Below, piece after piece: positions 1-7,405 of a DNA stretch of 13,555 bases. Within the stretch, counting starts at the first letter, position 1; every line of letters begins with the position of its first letter. The position numbers and the translations under genes are program-made. The DNA lies in assembly GCA_023250795.1 (NCBI GenBank), contig JAHFAB010000004.1:2794-16348 (forward strand), in the 5' to 3' direction. The notes below the pieces were generated by a model, which saw nothing but the letters and a program-made list of their open reading frames with translations, was not told the origin of the DNA and ran no database searches. The DNA comes from Bacteriovoracaceae bacterium. GTDB taxonomy: Bacteria > Bdellovibrionota > UBA1018.

Positions 1-1361
1 GTGGGAAAGGGAAGAATCAGATCGGTTTTGATGCAGTTCCGATAGAGTTGGCTACTCGTTATTCGGCCGAAGACGCTTGGATTGCTGTAAAACTTTGGGA
101 AGAATTAAAACCCAGGATTACACAAGAGGGGTTGATGGAAGTGTTTTCGAGTGTTGAACTCCCTCTCGTGCCAGTGTTGACTCGAATGGAATGTCAGGGA
201 GTCTGTATTGACGAAGCTTGGATGAAGAAACTCTCGCGCGAGTTTGATCAAGAACTTCTTAAAATCGAACAACGAGTCAGGGTCTTCACTCAGGGCCCGG
301 TCAATCTAAACTCTCCAAAACAACTCGCCGTTTTGCTCTTTGAACAGCTCAAACTTCCGACTCAAGGTAAAACTAAAACTGGTTTTTCTACAGATGCGTC
401 CGTCTTAGAAGCGCTTTCTCCACTGCACGAAGTTCCCCGTTTACTCTTAGAGTACCGGGAAATTGCAAAACTCAAAGGCACTTACGTCGATCCTCTCCCT
501 TTGCTAAAAGACCCAAAGACAGGGAAAATCCACGCTAGTTTTCATCAAACCGTGACAGCTACAGGTAGGCTTTCAAGCTCGGATCCGAATTTGCAAAATA
601 TCCCAGTGAGAACGGAACGTGGGAGAAAAATCCGCAGGGGGTTTGTTGCGTCTGCTGGAAATATTTTACTTTCTGCAGATTACAGCCAAATAGAGCTTCG
701 CATATTGGCCCATATGAGTGGAGATGTAGAGCTCGTGAAATCATTTCTCGCCAACGAAGACGTTCATCAGAGAACCGCAAGTGACATCTATGGAGTTTCT
801 CCAGAAAAAGTGACTGACTCGCAAAGAGAAACCGCAAAGGCGATTAATTTCGGTCTCATGTATGGAAAAACGGCTTTTGGTCTCGCGCAGGAACTGGGGA
901 TTACAAGACGAGAGGCACAAGAGACGATTGATCGCTATTTTACTCGGTACTCAGGAGTGAAGCAGTTTTTGGATCGACTCATTACTGATGCGCGCGAGAG
1001 AGGATGGACCAGCACTTTATTAGGAAGAAAGCGAAATCTTCCAGAACTTCATGCAAAAAACGCCATGGTGAGGACAAATGCCGAGCGCATGGCCATGAAC
1101 ACTCCGATCCAGGGCACGGCCGCGGATCTGATGAAGCTGGCAATGATTGACCTCGATCACGCACTCATCACTCAACGCCTTCGTTCGAAACTCATTATCC
1201 AAGTCCACGACGAACTCGTTTTAGATTGCCCAAAAGATGAAGTGGAGACGGCGCGTGCGCTTCTTATAAAAGTGATGGAAGGTGCGATGGATGGAGTTGT
1301 GAAACTCTCTGTGCCGATGAGAGTGAACACTTCTGTGGGCGAAAATTGGATGGAGCTTTAG
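1..1361 (+). CDS. polA: DNA polymerase I, C-terminal part (5' end outside window)
   Basis: Family A DNA polymerase, which fills gaps during Okazaki fragment maturation and repair. The reading frame is open from base 3 with no stop, and the residues before the TTG at 48 already fit the family, so the gene begins outside the window and the TTG is not its start. Visible parts in order: the last proofreading exonuclease motif, Y-x-x-x-D, at 60-74 (RYSAEDA), so 3'-5' exonuclease may be retained; the thumb with the TATGRLSSSDPNLQNIP stretch near 555-605; polymerase motif A (DYSQIELR) from 678; motif B (R-x3-K-x2-NFG-x2-YG) at 825-866; motif C (VHDEL) from 1203, with the catalytic Asp at 1209-1211. 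The C-terminus ends normally (VGENWMEL). The stop overlaps the stop of the convergent gene by four bases, so any terminator must lie inside that gene. The identification is secure. Confidence 0.97.
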   Translation, partial: GKGKNQIGFDAVPIELATRYSAEDAWIAVKLWEELKPRITQEGLMEVFSSVELPLVPVLTRMECQGVCIDEAWMKKLSREFDQELLKIEQRVRVFTQGPVNLNSPKQLAVLLFEQLKLPTQGKTKTGFSTDASVLEALSPLHEVPRLLLEYREIAKLKGTYVDPLPLLKDPKTGKIHASFHQTVTATGRLSSSDPNLQNIPVRTERGRKIRRGFVASAGNILLSADYSQIELRILAHMSGDVELVKSFLANEDVHQRTASDIYGVSPEKVTDSQRETAKAINFGLMYGKTAFGLAQELGITRREAQETIDRYFTRYSGVKQFLDRLITDARERGWTSTLLGRKRNLPELHAKNAMVRTNAERMAMNTPIQGTAADLMKLAMIDLDHALITQRLRSKLIIQVHDELVLDCPKDEVETARALLIKVMEGAMDGVVKLSVPMRVNTSVGENWMEL

Positions 1362-1876
1362 TACACCGGGCCCATGGGTCTTTTCCCGACGCGTTTCAAA
1401 ATTTCAGTTCTAAATTTTAACCAGGGTATGTGTGACACGCGCTCAGCAACGAGACCCATCTCTGGCTTGATGGGCAGAGTGCGGATCCAGAGCTCGGCCT
1501 GGGAGGTGGCTGCTTCTACAAGAGCAGTTCCAGCGTCTCCTCCTTTGATGGTTGAATCTAAATCCAAGGCACTTTCTATAAACATACGATAAAAAGGGTA
1601 GGCCCAAAGATGAAATTCTAATACCGGTGAGAGCCTGAGCTCTTGTATTGACCCTTTGAGTCGGGTGTAAGGTGAAGAAGAATCTCCTACGACGGATAAA
1701 ATGGGCGAGGAGAACCAGACTGGGTTTAGTTCAAATGTTTGCACCGCATATTTCGGGTTTTCTCCTGCTTGCTCCATGAGTTCCAGCAAGTTTTCCTCTT
1801 CGAGAAGTGCGGATAGTCTTTGCAAAGTGTCAGCATGGGTGACGAGTACGAGAATGAGAAAATCAACGAGTTTCAC
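1358..1876 (-). CDS. Unrecognised protein, last gene of the rpiB-nusB operon
   Basis: 172 residues; I do not recognise the family. It starts with GTG at 1876, whose bases overlap the TGA stop of the upstream gene (GTGA), and there is no convincing Shine-Dalgarno, so it is probably translated by coupling. The first 13 residues are hydrophobic (VDFLILVLV) but lack a clear positive n-region and cleavage site, so they look more like a buried strand than a signal peptide. The rest is mixed alpha/beta with several Trp and Pro residues and a C-terminus rich in basic residues (LKRVGKRPMGP). It converges on polA, and the two stop codons overlap. It is a real gene on length, overlap pattern and shared direction with its operon. 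Function is unknown. Confidence 0.7.
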   Translation of the reverse strand: MKLVDFLILVLVTHADTLQRLSALLEEENLLELMEQAGENPKYAVQTFELNPVWFSSPILSVVGDSSSPYTRLKGSIQELRLSPVLEFHLWAYPFYRMFIESALDLDSTIKGGDAGTALVEAATSQAELWIRTLPIKPEMGLVAERVSHIPWLKFRTEILKRVGKRPMGPVY

Positions 1877-2580
1877 AGAGAGGTTTTATCCCATTGGGGA
1901 GGGTTGTGAAGGTAGTCGAGGCCTTGGAGATTCTGAAGCTCGAGGTGAGAAGGTGAAAAATCAGGTTTTAGAAGCACCATCCATCGTCCATGCCAGAGTG
2001 TGTGAGGATCTTCAGACGCATAAAATGGAATGTTTGGGTTTGTTTCAGTAAACAGAAGAATTCCCTTCGGAAAAAGAAGTTTAGCAAAATCTGTGTGCCA
2101 TTTTTCTGCATATTGCATCTGCACAGAAGCTTGGAGAATCCAAAAATCCCAGCCGATTTCTAGTCCCTCTGATAAAAGGGCTTTTTCCCAGAGTCGATCA
2201 AAGCGTTGGAATTTTTTCGCGTCGATTTTAGCTTTTTCAAAATCTAAATCTTTTGGAAGTTCTCTCATTTTCTTTGAACCTGAACTTTGTTTTTCAGAGA
2301 GGAGTTGAGAGAGAGGTTGGTTGAGATTTTGAGCTTGTCTCAATTCCTGGATTCGTTCCTCTAAAACTTGGAGTTCTCGCATGGGTTGGTCATTTTCAGA
2401 AGAGAGTACCTTGGATTTTTCAGCATGAACTCGAAAAAGTAGGTCTCTGAGAATCGCTAATCGCAGTAATGTGGTCTCAGCAAGATGATCACACTTCTTC
2501 CACAGACTTAAGGCTTCGGAGAGAATGTCTTGGAGTGAGAGAGATGTTACAGAACTCGGGGGAGAATCAGAGCTTTTCAT
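1873..2580 (-). CDS. Unrecognised protein with helical N-terminal half
   Basis: 235 residues, family not recognised. The ATG at 2580 is preceded by a plausible ribosome site (AAGGGA, about nine bases away). Its first 14 bases overlap the end of the upstream gene. The N-terminal half (about residues 15-90) is rich in Leu, Glu, Arg and Gln and reads as long helices or a coiled coil. A Ser/Lys linker near 95-105 leads to a C-terminal half with many Trp and aromatic residues (GWDFWILQ, HTLWHGRW), suggesting a compact globular domain. There is no signal peptide or membrane segment, so it is probably cytoplasmic. It sits between two other orphan genes downstream of nusB and is likely co-transcribed with them. 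No function can be given. Confidence 0.72.
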   Translation of the reverse strand: MKSSDSPPSSVTSLSLQDILSEALSLWKKCDHLAETTLLRLAILRDLLFRVHAEKSKVLSSENDQPMRELQVLEERIQELRQAQNLNQPLSQLLSEKQSSGSKKMRELPKDLDFEKAKIDAKKFQRFDRLWEKALLSEGLEIGWDFWILQASVQMQYAEKWHTDFAKLLFPKGILLFTETNPNIPFYASEDPHTLWHGRWMVLLKPDFSPSHLELQNLQGLDYLHNPPQWDKTSL

Positions 2581-2926
2581 GTATTATTTTCCCTTTATAG
2601 ATGGGATGGGTGATCCCAGGGGGTCTTTTCGTTAGAGTTGAATTTGATTGGGAGTGAGTTTGGGGATTTACTTCTGGAGAGTTTTGCAATTTGAATCCGG
2701 AGTTATTCTCAGGTTTTTTCGGAACAGTCTGAGGGGGTTTTTCTTTTTCTTGTAGAGAGAGGAGGGCTGCAAGAAGCTTTGGGTCGTTATAGGGGGAGGG
2801 GGTCATGGAGGTGGACTGAGTGTTAGATTCAGGAGTTTTCTCCTTTGTAATTTCAGGTGTGATTTTAGGAAAACTTTTCAGTGTGATAAATTCGAGCTCT
2901 TTATAATCTAATTTTTTCTCTTTCAT
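2567..2926 (-). CDS. Short, probably disordered protein
   Basis: 119 residues from the ATG at 2926, which shares ATGA with the stop of the upstream gene. An in-frame ATG at 2938 (adding MDSP) is the alternative start. The frame stays open further upstream to an ATG at 3097, but that part lies over the M17-N-like gene in another frame and reads as basic nonsense, so I reject it. Composition is low-complexity, rich in Pro, Ser, Thr, Lys and Asn (for example SNTQSTSMTPSPYNDP and PPGITHPIYKGK), with one short helical stretch (PKLLAALLSLQEKEK) near residues 50-62. It is likely disordered, perhaps a linker or binding partner of its neighbours. It overlaps the next gene by 14 bases. No family recognised. 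Confidence 0.6.
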   Translation of the reverse strand: MKEKKLDYKELEFITLKSFPKITPEITKEKTPESNTQSTSMTPSPYNDPKLLAALLSLQEKEKPPQTVPKKPENNSGFKLQNSPEVNPQTHSQSNSTLTKRPPGITHPIYKGKIIHEKL

Positions 2927-3348
2927 TGGACTATCCATAGAGGAACCCCACTTAAGTTTTTGGTGATAGGTGCATTCCCAAAGTCTGATTTGGAAATGCC
3001 TACCTTTGTCAGTTTGAGCTGAGCGAGATTTTTTTTCAGTGGCTGAAACACTTCGTACGGTGGTTGTTTTTTGATCGATTTTTCCCCACTCCCGCAACCG
3101 ATAAAAAACAGATGGTAAAGCCGATTGTTTTTTTGGGCGGGAACATAGGTGAACTCACCCAGTTTCCCCGTCATAAATCCATTTCTCACATAAGACGAAA
3201 TGAGCCCCTGAAATCGCCAGTCGAGTAACCCAGCCAAGCCTTGCAACGGTCTCTCGTTTTCATAATAAGTGGCAATGACGCCTTCTAGTTTTTCTGGAAG
3301 CTTCTCTGAAAACAGGGCTTGGTCTGCGGGTAAGTCTAAAAGATTCAT
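2923..3348 (-). CDS. Stand-alone M17 leucyl aminopeptidase N-terminal-like protein
   Basis: 141 residues. The section at about residues 32-85 (ENERPLQGLAGLLDWR, then FMTGKLGE, then a hydrophobic strand ending FFIGCGS) resembles the macro-like N-terminal domain of M17 leucyl aminopeptidases, in the variant I associate with deltaproteobacteria (RPLRG-AGL-DWR ... G ... G--GE). The metal-binding catalytic domain of M17 enzymes (about 300 further residues) is absent, so it should not be a peptidase. The final 30 residues end in VPLWIV, near the gene's own stop, so it is short rather than obviously broken. The start is ATG 3348 with GAGAGA upstream, nine bases after the nusB stop. The next gene starts within its stop codon. 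The role is unknown; the family call rests on pattern memory. Confidence 0.65.
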   Translation of the reverse strand: MNLLDLPADQALFSEKLPEKLEGVIATYYENERPLQGLAGLLDWRFQGLISSYVRNGFMTGKLGEFTYVPAQKNNRLYHLFFIGCGSGEKSIKKQPPYEVFQPLKKNLAQLKLTKVGISKSDFGNAPITKNLSGVPLWIVQ

Positions 3349-3357
3349 AGATCTCTC

Positions 3358-3789
3358 TTAGTTTACGGTATTTTCTGAAATTTGTATTTTTTCATTTTTG
3401 ACGGCGTCTAGTATACCGTTAATAAAAGCAGGGGATTCTGCCGTTCCAAACTGCTTTGCAAGCTCAATGGCTTCATCAATGATCACCGCTGTATCGGTTT
3501 TTTGCGCAGAGTTCATTTCGTAGACTGACATTCTGAGAAGGCAACGGTCAATTGACCCCATGCGTGAAACCTTCCAGTTCGAAGCATGTTTTTCTAAGAG
3601 GACATCGATCTGGGTTTGATGAGTCAGAGTTCCTCGAACCTGTTCTGTTACAAATTTTTGGAGTGAGTGATGAACATTGAAATGCCTAAAGTGTTCTTCT
3701 AGGTCACCGTTAGAATCTACATCTTTTGAAACATCAACGCGGTAGAGGATTTGTAAGGCCACTTCACGGGCGTAATGACGTGATTTCAT
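3358..3789 (-). CDS. nusB: Transcription antitermination factor NusB
   Basis: 143 residues, the usual NusB length. NusB pairs with NusE (ribosomal protein S10) on boxA RNA to keep RNA polymerase reading through rRNA operons. Family marks: the basic N-terminal helix with AREVALQILYRVD, the central W-x-x-x-RMGSIDRCLLRM-x-VYEM block, and the C-terminal VIIDEAIELAKQFGT-x-x-SPAFINGILD block. All are present and in order. The ATG at 3789 overlaps the nrdR stop (ATGA), so translation is probably coupled to nrdR. In many proteobacteria riboflavin genes lie between nrdR and nusB; here the two are directly joined. The identification is secure. Confidence 0.95.
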   Translation of the reverse strand: MKSRHYAREVALQILYRVDVSKDVDSNGDLEEHFRHFNVHHSLQKFVTEQVRGTLTHQTQIDVLLEKHASNWKVSRMGSIDRCLLRMSVYEMNSAQKTDTAVIIDEAIELAKQFGTAESPAFINGILDAVKNEKIQISENTVN

Positions 3790-4295
3790 GGTGATCTCCC
3801 CTCAGAAATTTCTTCGTGAAATAATGGGAGCGTAGAGTCATCCTGATTCGAAATCGGTTCTTTCAATTCGGCTACAAATTCGTCTACATCTCTAAACTCT
3901 CGGTAAACCGATGAAAATCGCACATACGCGACTTTGTCGACTTGGTGGAGTTCTTTCATGACGAGTTGTCCAATCGTTTTGGATGGCATTTCTTTGAGTC
4001 CATAGGATTGGATTTGCCGTTCGATTCTTGAAATAATTTCTTCTATTTTTAGGGTGGGGACGTTTCTTTTTTGGCAGGCTTTTTTGATCCCATTCAAAAT
4101 TTTATCTCGAAAAAATGTTTCTCTTCGGCCATCCTTTTTGATGATCATGGGCATGACTTCTTCGACGCGTTCATAGGTAGTGAACCTGGCATCACAGTGA
4201 GGGCACTCTCTTCTTCGGCGTGTGATGTCTCCGGTCTGATTCAACCGGGAGTCAATGACTTTCGTATCGAGAGTGGCACAGTAGGGGCATTTCAT
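3786..4295 (-). CDS. nrdR: Transcriptional repressor NrdR
   Basis: 169 residues. NrdR represses ribonucleotide reductase genes according to the ATP/dATP state sensed by its ATP-cone. It shows the N-terminal zinc ribbon with two CxxC pairs (C3/C6 and C31/C34, with RRRREC between), followed by the ATP-cone beginning about residue 50 (IIKKDGRRETF, DKILNGIKKAC). The conserved VAYVRFSSVYREF stretch closes the cone. A tail of about 25 residues after EFVAELKE is acidic and variable. The start is ATG 4295, only a dozen bases after the glyA stop with a weak ribosome site, and the gene ends in an ATGA overlap with nusB. No NrdR-box pair was seen in the window, consistent with targets elsewhere. Confidence 0.96.
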   Translation of the reverse strand: MKCPYCATLDTKVIDSRLNQTGDITRRRRECPHCDARFTTYERVEEVMPMIIKKDGRRETFFRDKILNGIKKACQKRNVPTLKIEEIISRIERQIQSYGLKEMPSKTIGQLVMKELHQVDKVAYVRFSSVYREFRDVDEFVAELKEPISNQDDSTLPLFHEEISEGRSP

Positions 4296-4307
4296 AAGTT
4301 TGGCTCA

Positions 4308-5558
4308 TTAATTGTAAAGCGGAAACCCCTGACACAGTTCTTTGACTTGGCTTCGAATATTCAAGAGTTTTTCAGTGTTTCCTTTACACTCTAATGCTTG
4401 AGAAATCCATCCCGCAATGAGCTTCATTTCGTTTTCTTTCATTCCACGAGTTGTGATGGCGGGAACCCCAATCCGGATGCCACTGGTGACGAAGGGACTT
4501 CTTTTCTCATCGGGGATCGTGTTTTTGTTGACCGTGATACCGGCTTGGTCCAGCCAAGTTTCAGCATCTTTTCCAGAAATACTTCCATCCCCTGTTTGGG
4601 TTAAATAGACTAACATCAAATGGTTATCTGTCCCATCGGTGACGAGTTTAAAGCCCAAACCCATGAGCGCTTCTCCGAGAAATTTCGCATTTTTGAGGAT
4701 TTGTTTTTGATATTCTTTGAACTCTGGTCTGAGTGCCTCCCCAAATGCCACGGCCTTGGCTGCAATCACATGCATGAGTGGGCCGCCTTGGATGCCGGGA
4801 AAGATCCACGAGTTTACGGCTTTGATTTTGTCAGCGCTGCATAAGATCAAGCCTCCCCGAGGTCCTCGGAGCGTTTTATGTGTTGTGGAAGTTGTATAAG
4901 TCGCGTGTGGGATAGGGGAGGGATGGAGTCCCGCTGCCACGAGCCCTGCGATATGAGCCATGTCCACCACAAAATGAGCGCCTGCCTCTCTGGCGATCTG
5001 GCCGATGATTTCGAAATCTATGATTCTAGGATACGCGCTTGCTCCTGCCACGAGGACTTTCGGCTTCTCACGAAGAGCAAGCTCTCGAATGGTATTGTAA
5101 TCGAGGCGGTGGGTTTGGGGATCTAGTCCGTAACTGAGAACTTTGAACAGCTTTCCACTAAAATTGGCCGGACTTCCATGCGTGAGGTGCCCGCCGTGTG
5201 AGAGACTCATCCCGAGCAGAGTGTCTCCGGGAGACATCAGGGCCAAGTAAGCTGCCATATTGGCCTGTGAGCCAGAGTGGGGCTGTACGTTGGCTGCCTG
5301 GGCTTGAAAGAGCTGACAGACTCTTTCGATGGCAAGAGTTTCTGCGATATCTACGTATTCGCATCCGCCGTAATAGCGTTTCAGTGGGTAACCTTCTGCA
5401 TATTTATTGGTGAGAATAGAGCCCTGGGCCTCTAAGACTGCATGGCTCACGTAATTTTCAGAAGCGATAAGCTCCAGTCCATGTTCTTCGCGCCCATGTT
5501 CTTTTTCGATGGCGGCGTATAACTCAGGGTCGGCGGTTTGTAGGTTTTGTTTTTTCAT
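4308..5558 (-). CDS. glyA: Serine hydroxymethyltransferase
   Basis: Interconverts serine plus tetrahydrofolate with glycine plus 5,10-methylene-tetrahydrofolate, the main one-carbon source; PLP-dependent and cytoplasmic. 416 residues from the ATG at 5558, against about 417 for E. coli GlyA. I chose 5558 over the in-frame ATG at 5582 because the protein then begins MKKQNLQ, like the family, and the ATG overlaps the rpiB stop as ATGA. Family marks: [11 protein letters not shown] near residue 29, NKYAEGYP near 51, YYGGCEYVD near 62, the VDMAHIAGL segment near 198, and the PLP lysine K228 in [15 protein letters not shown]. The C-terminus is full length. It is the second gene of the rpiB-led operon. 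Confidence 0.97.
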   Translation of the reverse strand: MKKQNLQTADPELYAAIEKEHGREEHGLELIASENYVSHAVLEAQGSILTNKYAEGYPLKRYYGGCEYVDIAETLAIERVCQLFQAQAANVQPHSGSQANMAAYLALMSPGDTLLGMSLSHGGHLTHGSPANFSGKLFKVLSYGLDPQTHRLDYNTIRELALREKPKVLVAGASAYPRIIDFEIIGQIAREAGAHFVVDMAHIAGLVAAGLHPSPIPHATYTTSTTHKTLRGPRGGLILCSADKIKAVNSWIFPGIQGGPLMHVIAAKAVAFGEALRPEFKEYQKQILKNAKFLGEALMGLGFKLVTDGTDNHLMLVYLTQTGDGSISGKDAETWLDQAGITVNKNTIPDEKRSPFVTSGIRIGVPAITTRGMKENEMKLIAGWISQALECKGNTEKLLNIRSQVKELCQGFPLYN

Positions 5559-6058
5559 GTTTTTGCTTTCTGATTCGCGCACTGGGTTTTTTCTAATTCA
5601 GAAATTTTTTGAATTCTATTTTGATGCCTCGGTTCTTCCGTAAAAGGAGTTTCTAGCCAAGATTGAACCATTTCTACGGCCTTCTCTTTTTTCAAAAGCC
5701 GAGCTCCAATACAGAGAACGTTTGCGTTGTTATGTTCTTTTGAAAGCTTTGCAGCCTCCACACTTTCTACCGCGGCCGCGCGGATGTGAGGGAACTTATT
5801 GGCGGCAATACTCATCCCAATGCCTGAACCACAGATGAGGACACCTAGGGCTTTTTCTCCTTTTTCGCTGAGTTCAGAGATTTTAGAGGCAAGAAGCGCC
5901 GCGTAATCTGGATAGTCGACTCGGTCCGGCGTAGATGGACCGAGGTCCTCCCACTTCCACTCGGCTGAGCTGGCGTCTGGATGGAGCTTTTGCAAGGCTG
6001 CTTTGAGCTCAAAGCCTGCATGATCCGAGGCAATGAAGACCTGCTTTGCATTTTTCAC
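5555..6058 (-). CDS. rpiB: Ribose-5-phosphate isomerase B
   Basis: RpiB/LacA/LacB-type sugar-phosphate isomerase, interconverting ribose 5-phosphate and ribulose 5-phosphate. 167 residues. Visible marks: IASDHAG at 9-15 (D12, H13), the DYPDYA segment at 48-53, the catalytic-loop cysteine C76 in [14 protein letters not shown], and [12 protein letters not shown] from H109. The C-terminal tail is about 20 residues longer than in short family members. The start is GTG at 6058: an in-frame TAA lies just four codons upstream and no nearby in-frame ATG exists. No good Shine-Dalgarno is seen. In related genomes rpiB usually follows fabF directly. Here 5.5 kb of accessory DNA intervenes, so the gene should need its own promoter within 6059-6150. 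Confidence 0.95.
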   Translation of the reverse strand: MKNAKQVFIASDHAGFELKAALQKLHPDASSAEWKWEDLGPSTPDRVDYPDYAALLASKISELSEKGEKALGVLICGSGIGMSIAANKFPHIRAAAVESVEAAKLSKEHNNANVLCIGARLLKKEKAVEMVQSWLETPFTEEPRHQNRIQKISELEKTQCANQKAKT

Positions 6059-6118
6059 GTGACGAGCTTACGGCAGCGGAGGGGCTGAAGGCAAGGGCGA
6101 ATTTTATGTGTTGGACCT

Positions 6119-6199
6119 AAGTAAAGCAGGGTTTACTTCATAAATACCAAGTAAAGCATACTTTACTTGGAGACTTTCTAAGTAAAGTATGCTTTACTT
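6119..6199. promoter_or_regulatory. Three palindromic operator-like repeats upstream of fic
   Basis: Three 20-bp inverted repeats lie at 6119-6138 (AAGTAAAGCAGGGTTTACTT, slightly imperfect), 6149-6168 (AAGTAAAGCATACTTTACTT, perfect 8-bp arms) and 6180-6199 (AAGTAAAGTATGCTTTACTT, the exact reverse complement of copy 2). Starts are 30 and 31 bases apart, close to three helical turns, so bound dimers would face the same side of the DNA. Copy 2 gains two more paired bases on each side (CC...GG). Copies 2 and 3 are both followed by TTGGAG. Copy 3 abuts the fic ribosome site, so a bound protein, or the hairpin in RNA, could block fic expression. Copy 1 also lies toward the divergent rpiB. The likely binder is the winged-helix tail of Fic itself; this is inference. 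Confidence 0.8.
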
Positions 6200-6204
6200 G
6201 GAGG
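6200..6204 (+). promoter_or_regulatory. Ribosome binding site of fic
   Basis: A strong GGAGG lies four bases before the ATG at 6209 and fixes the fic start. It directly touches the right arm of the third palindrome. Confidence 0.75.
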
Positions 6205-6208
6205 TAAG

Positions 6209-7360
6209 ATGCAAAGAGTCACTGGACATTATGTAAACGTAGACACTCTAGGAGAAACCGTCAAAGCGTTTGTTCCAATCCCACTTCCTCCTGATCCTCC
6301 AATAAAATTTACAACAGAAATAAACAGACTCATTGTGCAAGCATCTTCTAGTTTTTCAGCACTCCAAGTGGCCTCTCATCTTGTGCCAAGCCCCGATCTT
6401 TTTAACTATGCATTTGTTCGTAAAGAGGCAGTGATGTCCTCCCAGATCGAAGGAATTCAAGCGACTCTGACTGATTTGTTAAACTACGAAGCTGATTCTG
6501 ATCAAGAGAGCCCAGATCTACAAGAGGTTTGTAACTATCTAGATGCCCTACAATTTGGGAGAAAACAGCTACATCATGCAAAGGGACTTCCACTTTCGTT
6601 AAGGCTGATCAAGGAAATGCATCTTCGCCTCATGCGGGGTGTTCGGGGCTCTTCGAAGAACCCAGGTGAGTTTAGGCGTTCCCAAAATTGGATCGGTGGA
6701 ACACGCCCTGGTAATGCGCACTTCGTACCTCCTCCTCCATTAGAAATGACCCAGAGTTTACAAGCATTAGAGAGTTATTTTCATAAAAATGACAAAGAGA
6801 ATGCATTGATCCGGATTGCTTTGATCCATGCACAATTTGAGACAATTCATCCGTTTTTAGACGGTAATGGAAGATTGGGAAGATTGTTGATTGCCCTTTT
6901 GCTTGAAGCTTGGGGTTTACTCGATGCACGGATGCTCTATTTGAGTTTGTATTTTAAACGGAACCAAAAAGAGTACTATAGAAATCTAGATCATATTCGT
7001 TCGAACGGGGATTGGGAGAGTTGGATTCAGTTTTTTCTCGAAGGGGTTTGTAACTCAAGCGAGGAGGGACTTCGAACGTCTCAGGAGTTGTTTCGATTAT
7101 TTGAGCAAGATCGGAAGAGACTCCTTTCTTTTCCAAAAACCGTTGTGCCTGCGATCCGTCTCTTTGAAGAGTTACCCAGTCACCCTGTGTTGACCATTAG
7201 CAGGGTGGTGAAACTACTCAAAACGACTAAACCCACTGCGGCAAAGGCCGTGGAGATTTTGGTAAAATTGGGCATACTCGAAGAGACCACTGGATTTCGT
7301 CGTAAGCGAATGTTTGGGTATGGGAAATATCTAGAAATTCTAAAAAAAGATACGGAGTAG
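6209..7360 (+). CDS. Fic-family protein (predicted AMPylase) with C-terminal winged helix
   Basis: 383 residues. Fic enzymes usually transfer AMP from ATP to a hydroxyl side chain of a target protein. Order of parts: an N-terminal Fic/DOC-N-type region; a class II-type inhibitory helix motif, S-x-x-x-E-G, at S77-G82 (SSQIEG), whose Glu in the known family holds the enzyme off; the substrate flap region (GNAHFVPPPP) near 168-177; the active-site motif HPFLDGNGRLGR at 214-225, complete with catalytic His214; and a C-terminal winged helix-turn-helix at roughly 320-375 (LTISRVVKLLKTTKPTAAKAVEILVKLGILEE). This layout matches the SoFic type from Shewanella. It is the only plus-strand gene in the accessory block, stands alone without an antitoxin partner, and lies behind three palindromes it may bind itself. 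Target unknown; an intact active enzyme is predicted. Confidence 0.93.
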   Translation: MQRVTGHYVNVDTLGETVKAFVPIPLPPDPPIKFTTEINRLIVQASSSFSALQVASHLVPSPDLFNYAFVRKEAVMSSQIEGIQATLTDLLNYEADSDQESPDLQEVCNYLDALQFGRKQLHHAKGLPLSLRLIKEMHLRLMRGVRGSSKNPGEFRRSQNWIGGTRPGNAHFVPPPPLEMTQSLQALESYFHKNDKENALIRIALIHAQFETIHPFLDGNGRLGRLLIALLLEAWGLLDARMLYLSLYFKRNQKEYYRNLDHIRSNGDWESWIQFFLEGVCNSSEEGLRTSQELFRLFEQDRKRLLSFPKTVVPAIRLFEELPSHPVLTISRVVKLLKTTKPTAAKAVEILVKLGILEETTGFRRKRMFGYGKYLEILKKDTE

Positions 7361-7371
7361 TCCAAGAGTCG

Positions 7372-7400
7372 GACTTACCATGCACCCGCATGGGCAAGTC
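7372..7400. terminator. Possible hairpin between convergent fic and the secreted trypsin-fold gene
   Basis: Arms GACTT and CCATGC pair with GCATGG and AAGTC around an ACCC loop, with a small internal bulge (A opposite GC). It sits in the 45-base gap between two convergent stop codons, where a two-way terminator is expected. No proper T-run follows on either strand, so Rho-independent function is uncertain. Confidence 0.4.
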
Positions 7401-7405
7401 GTCGT

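Noticed and set aside
48..50. TTG at 48 as the start of polA.
   Set aside because: The frame is open upstream to base 3 with family-like residues; the gene simply begins outside the window.
1362..1382. GC-rich stretch after the polA stop as a terminator.
   Set aside because: CCCATGGG is self-complementary without a loop, longer arms do not pair well, and only a short T stretch follows.
2927..3097. N-terminal extension of the 119-residue gene from an ATG at 3097.
   Set aside because: It lies over the M17-N-like gene in another frame and has no family features; the ATGA junction at 2926 is a better start.
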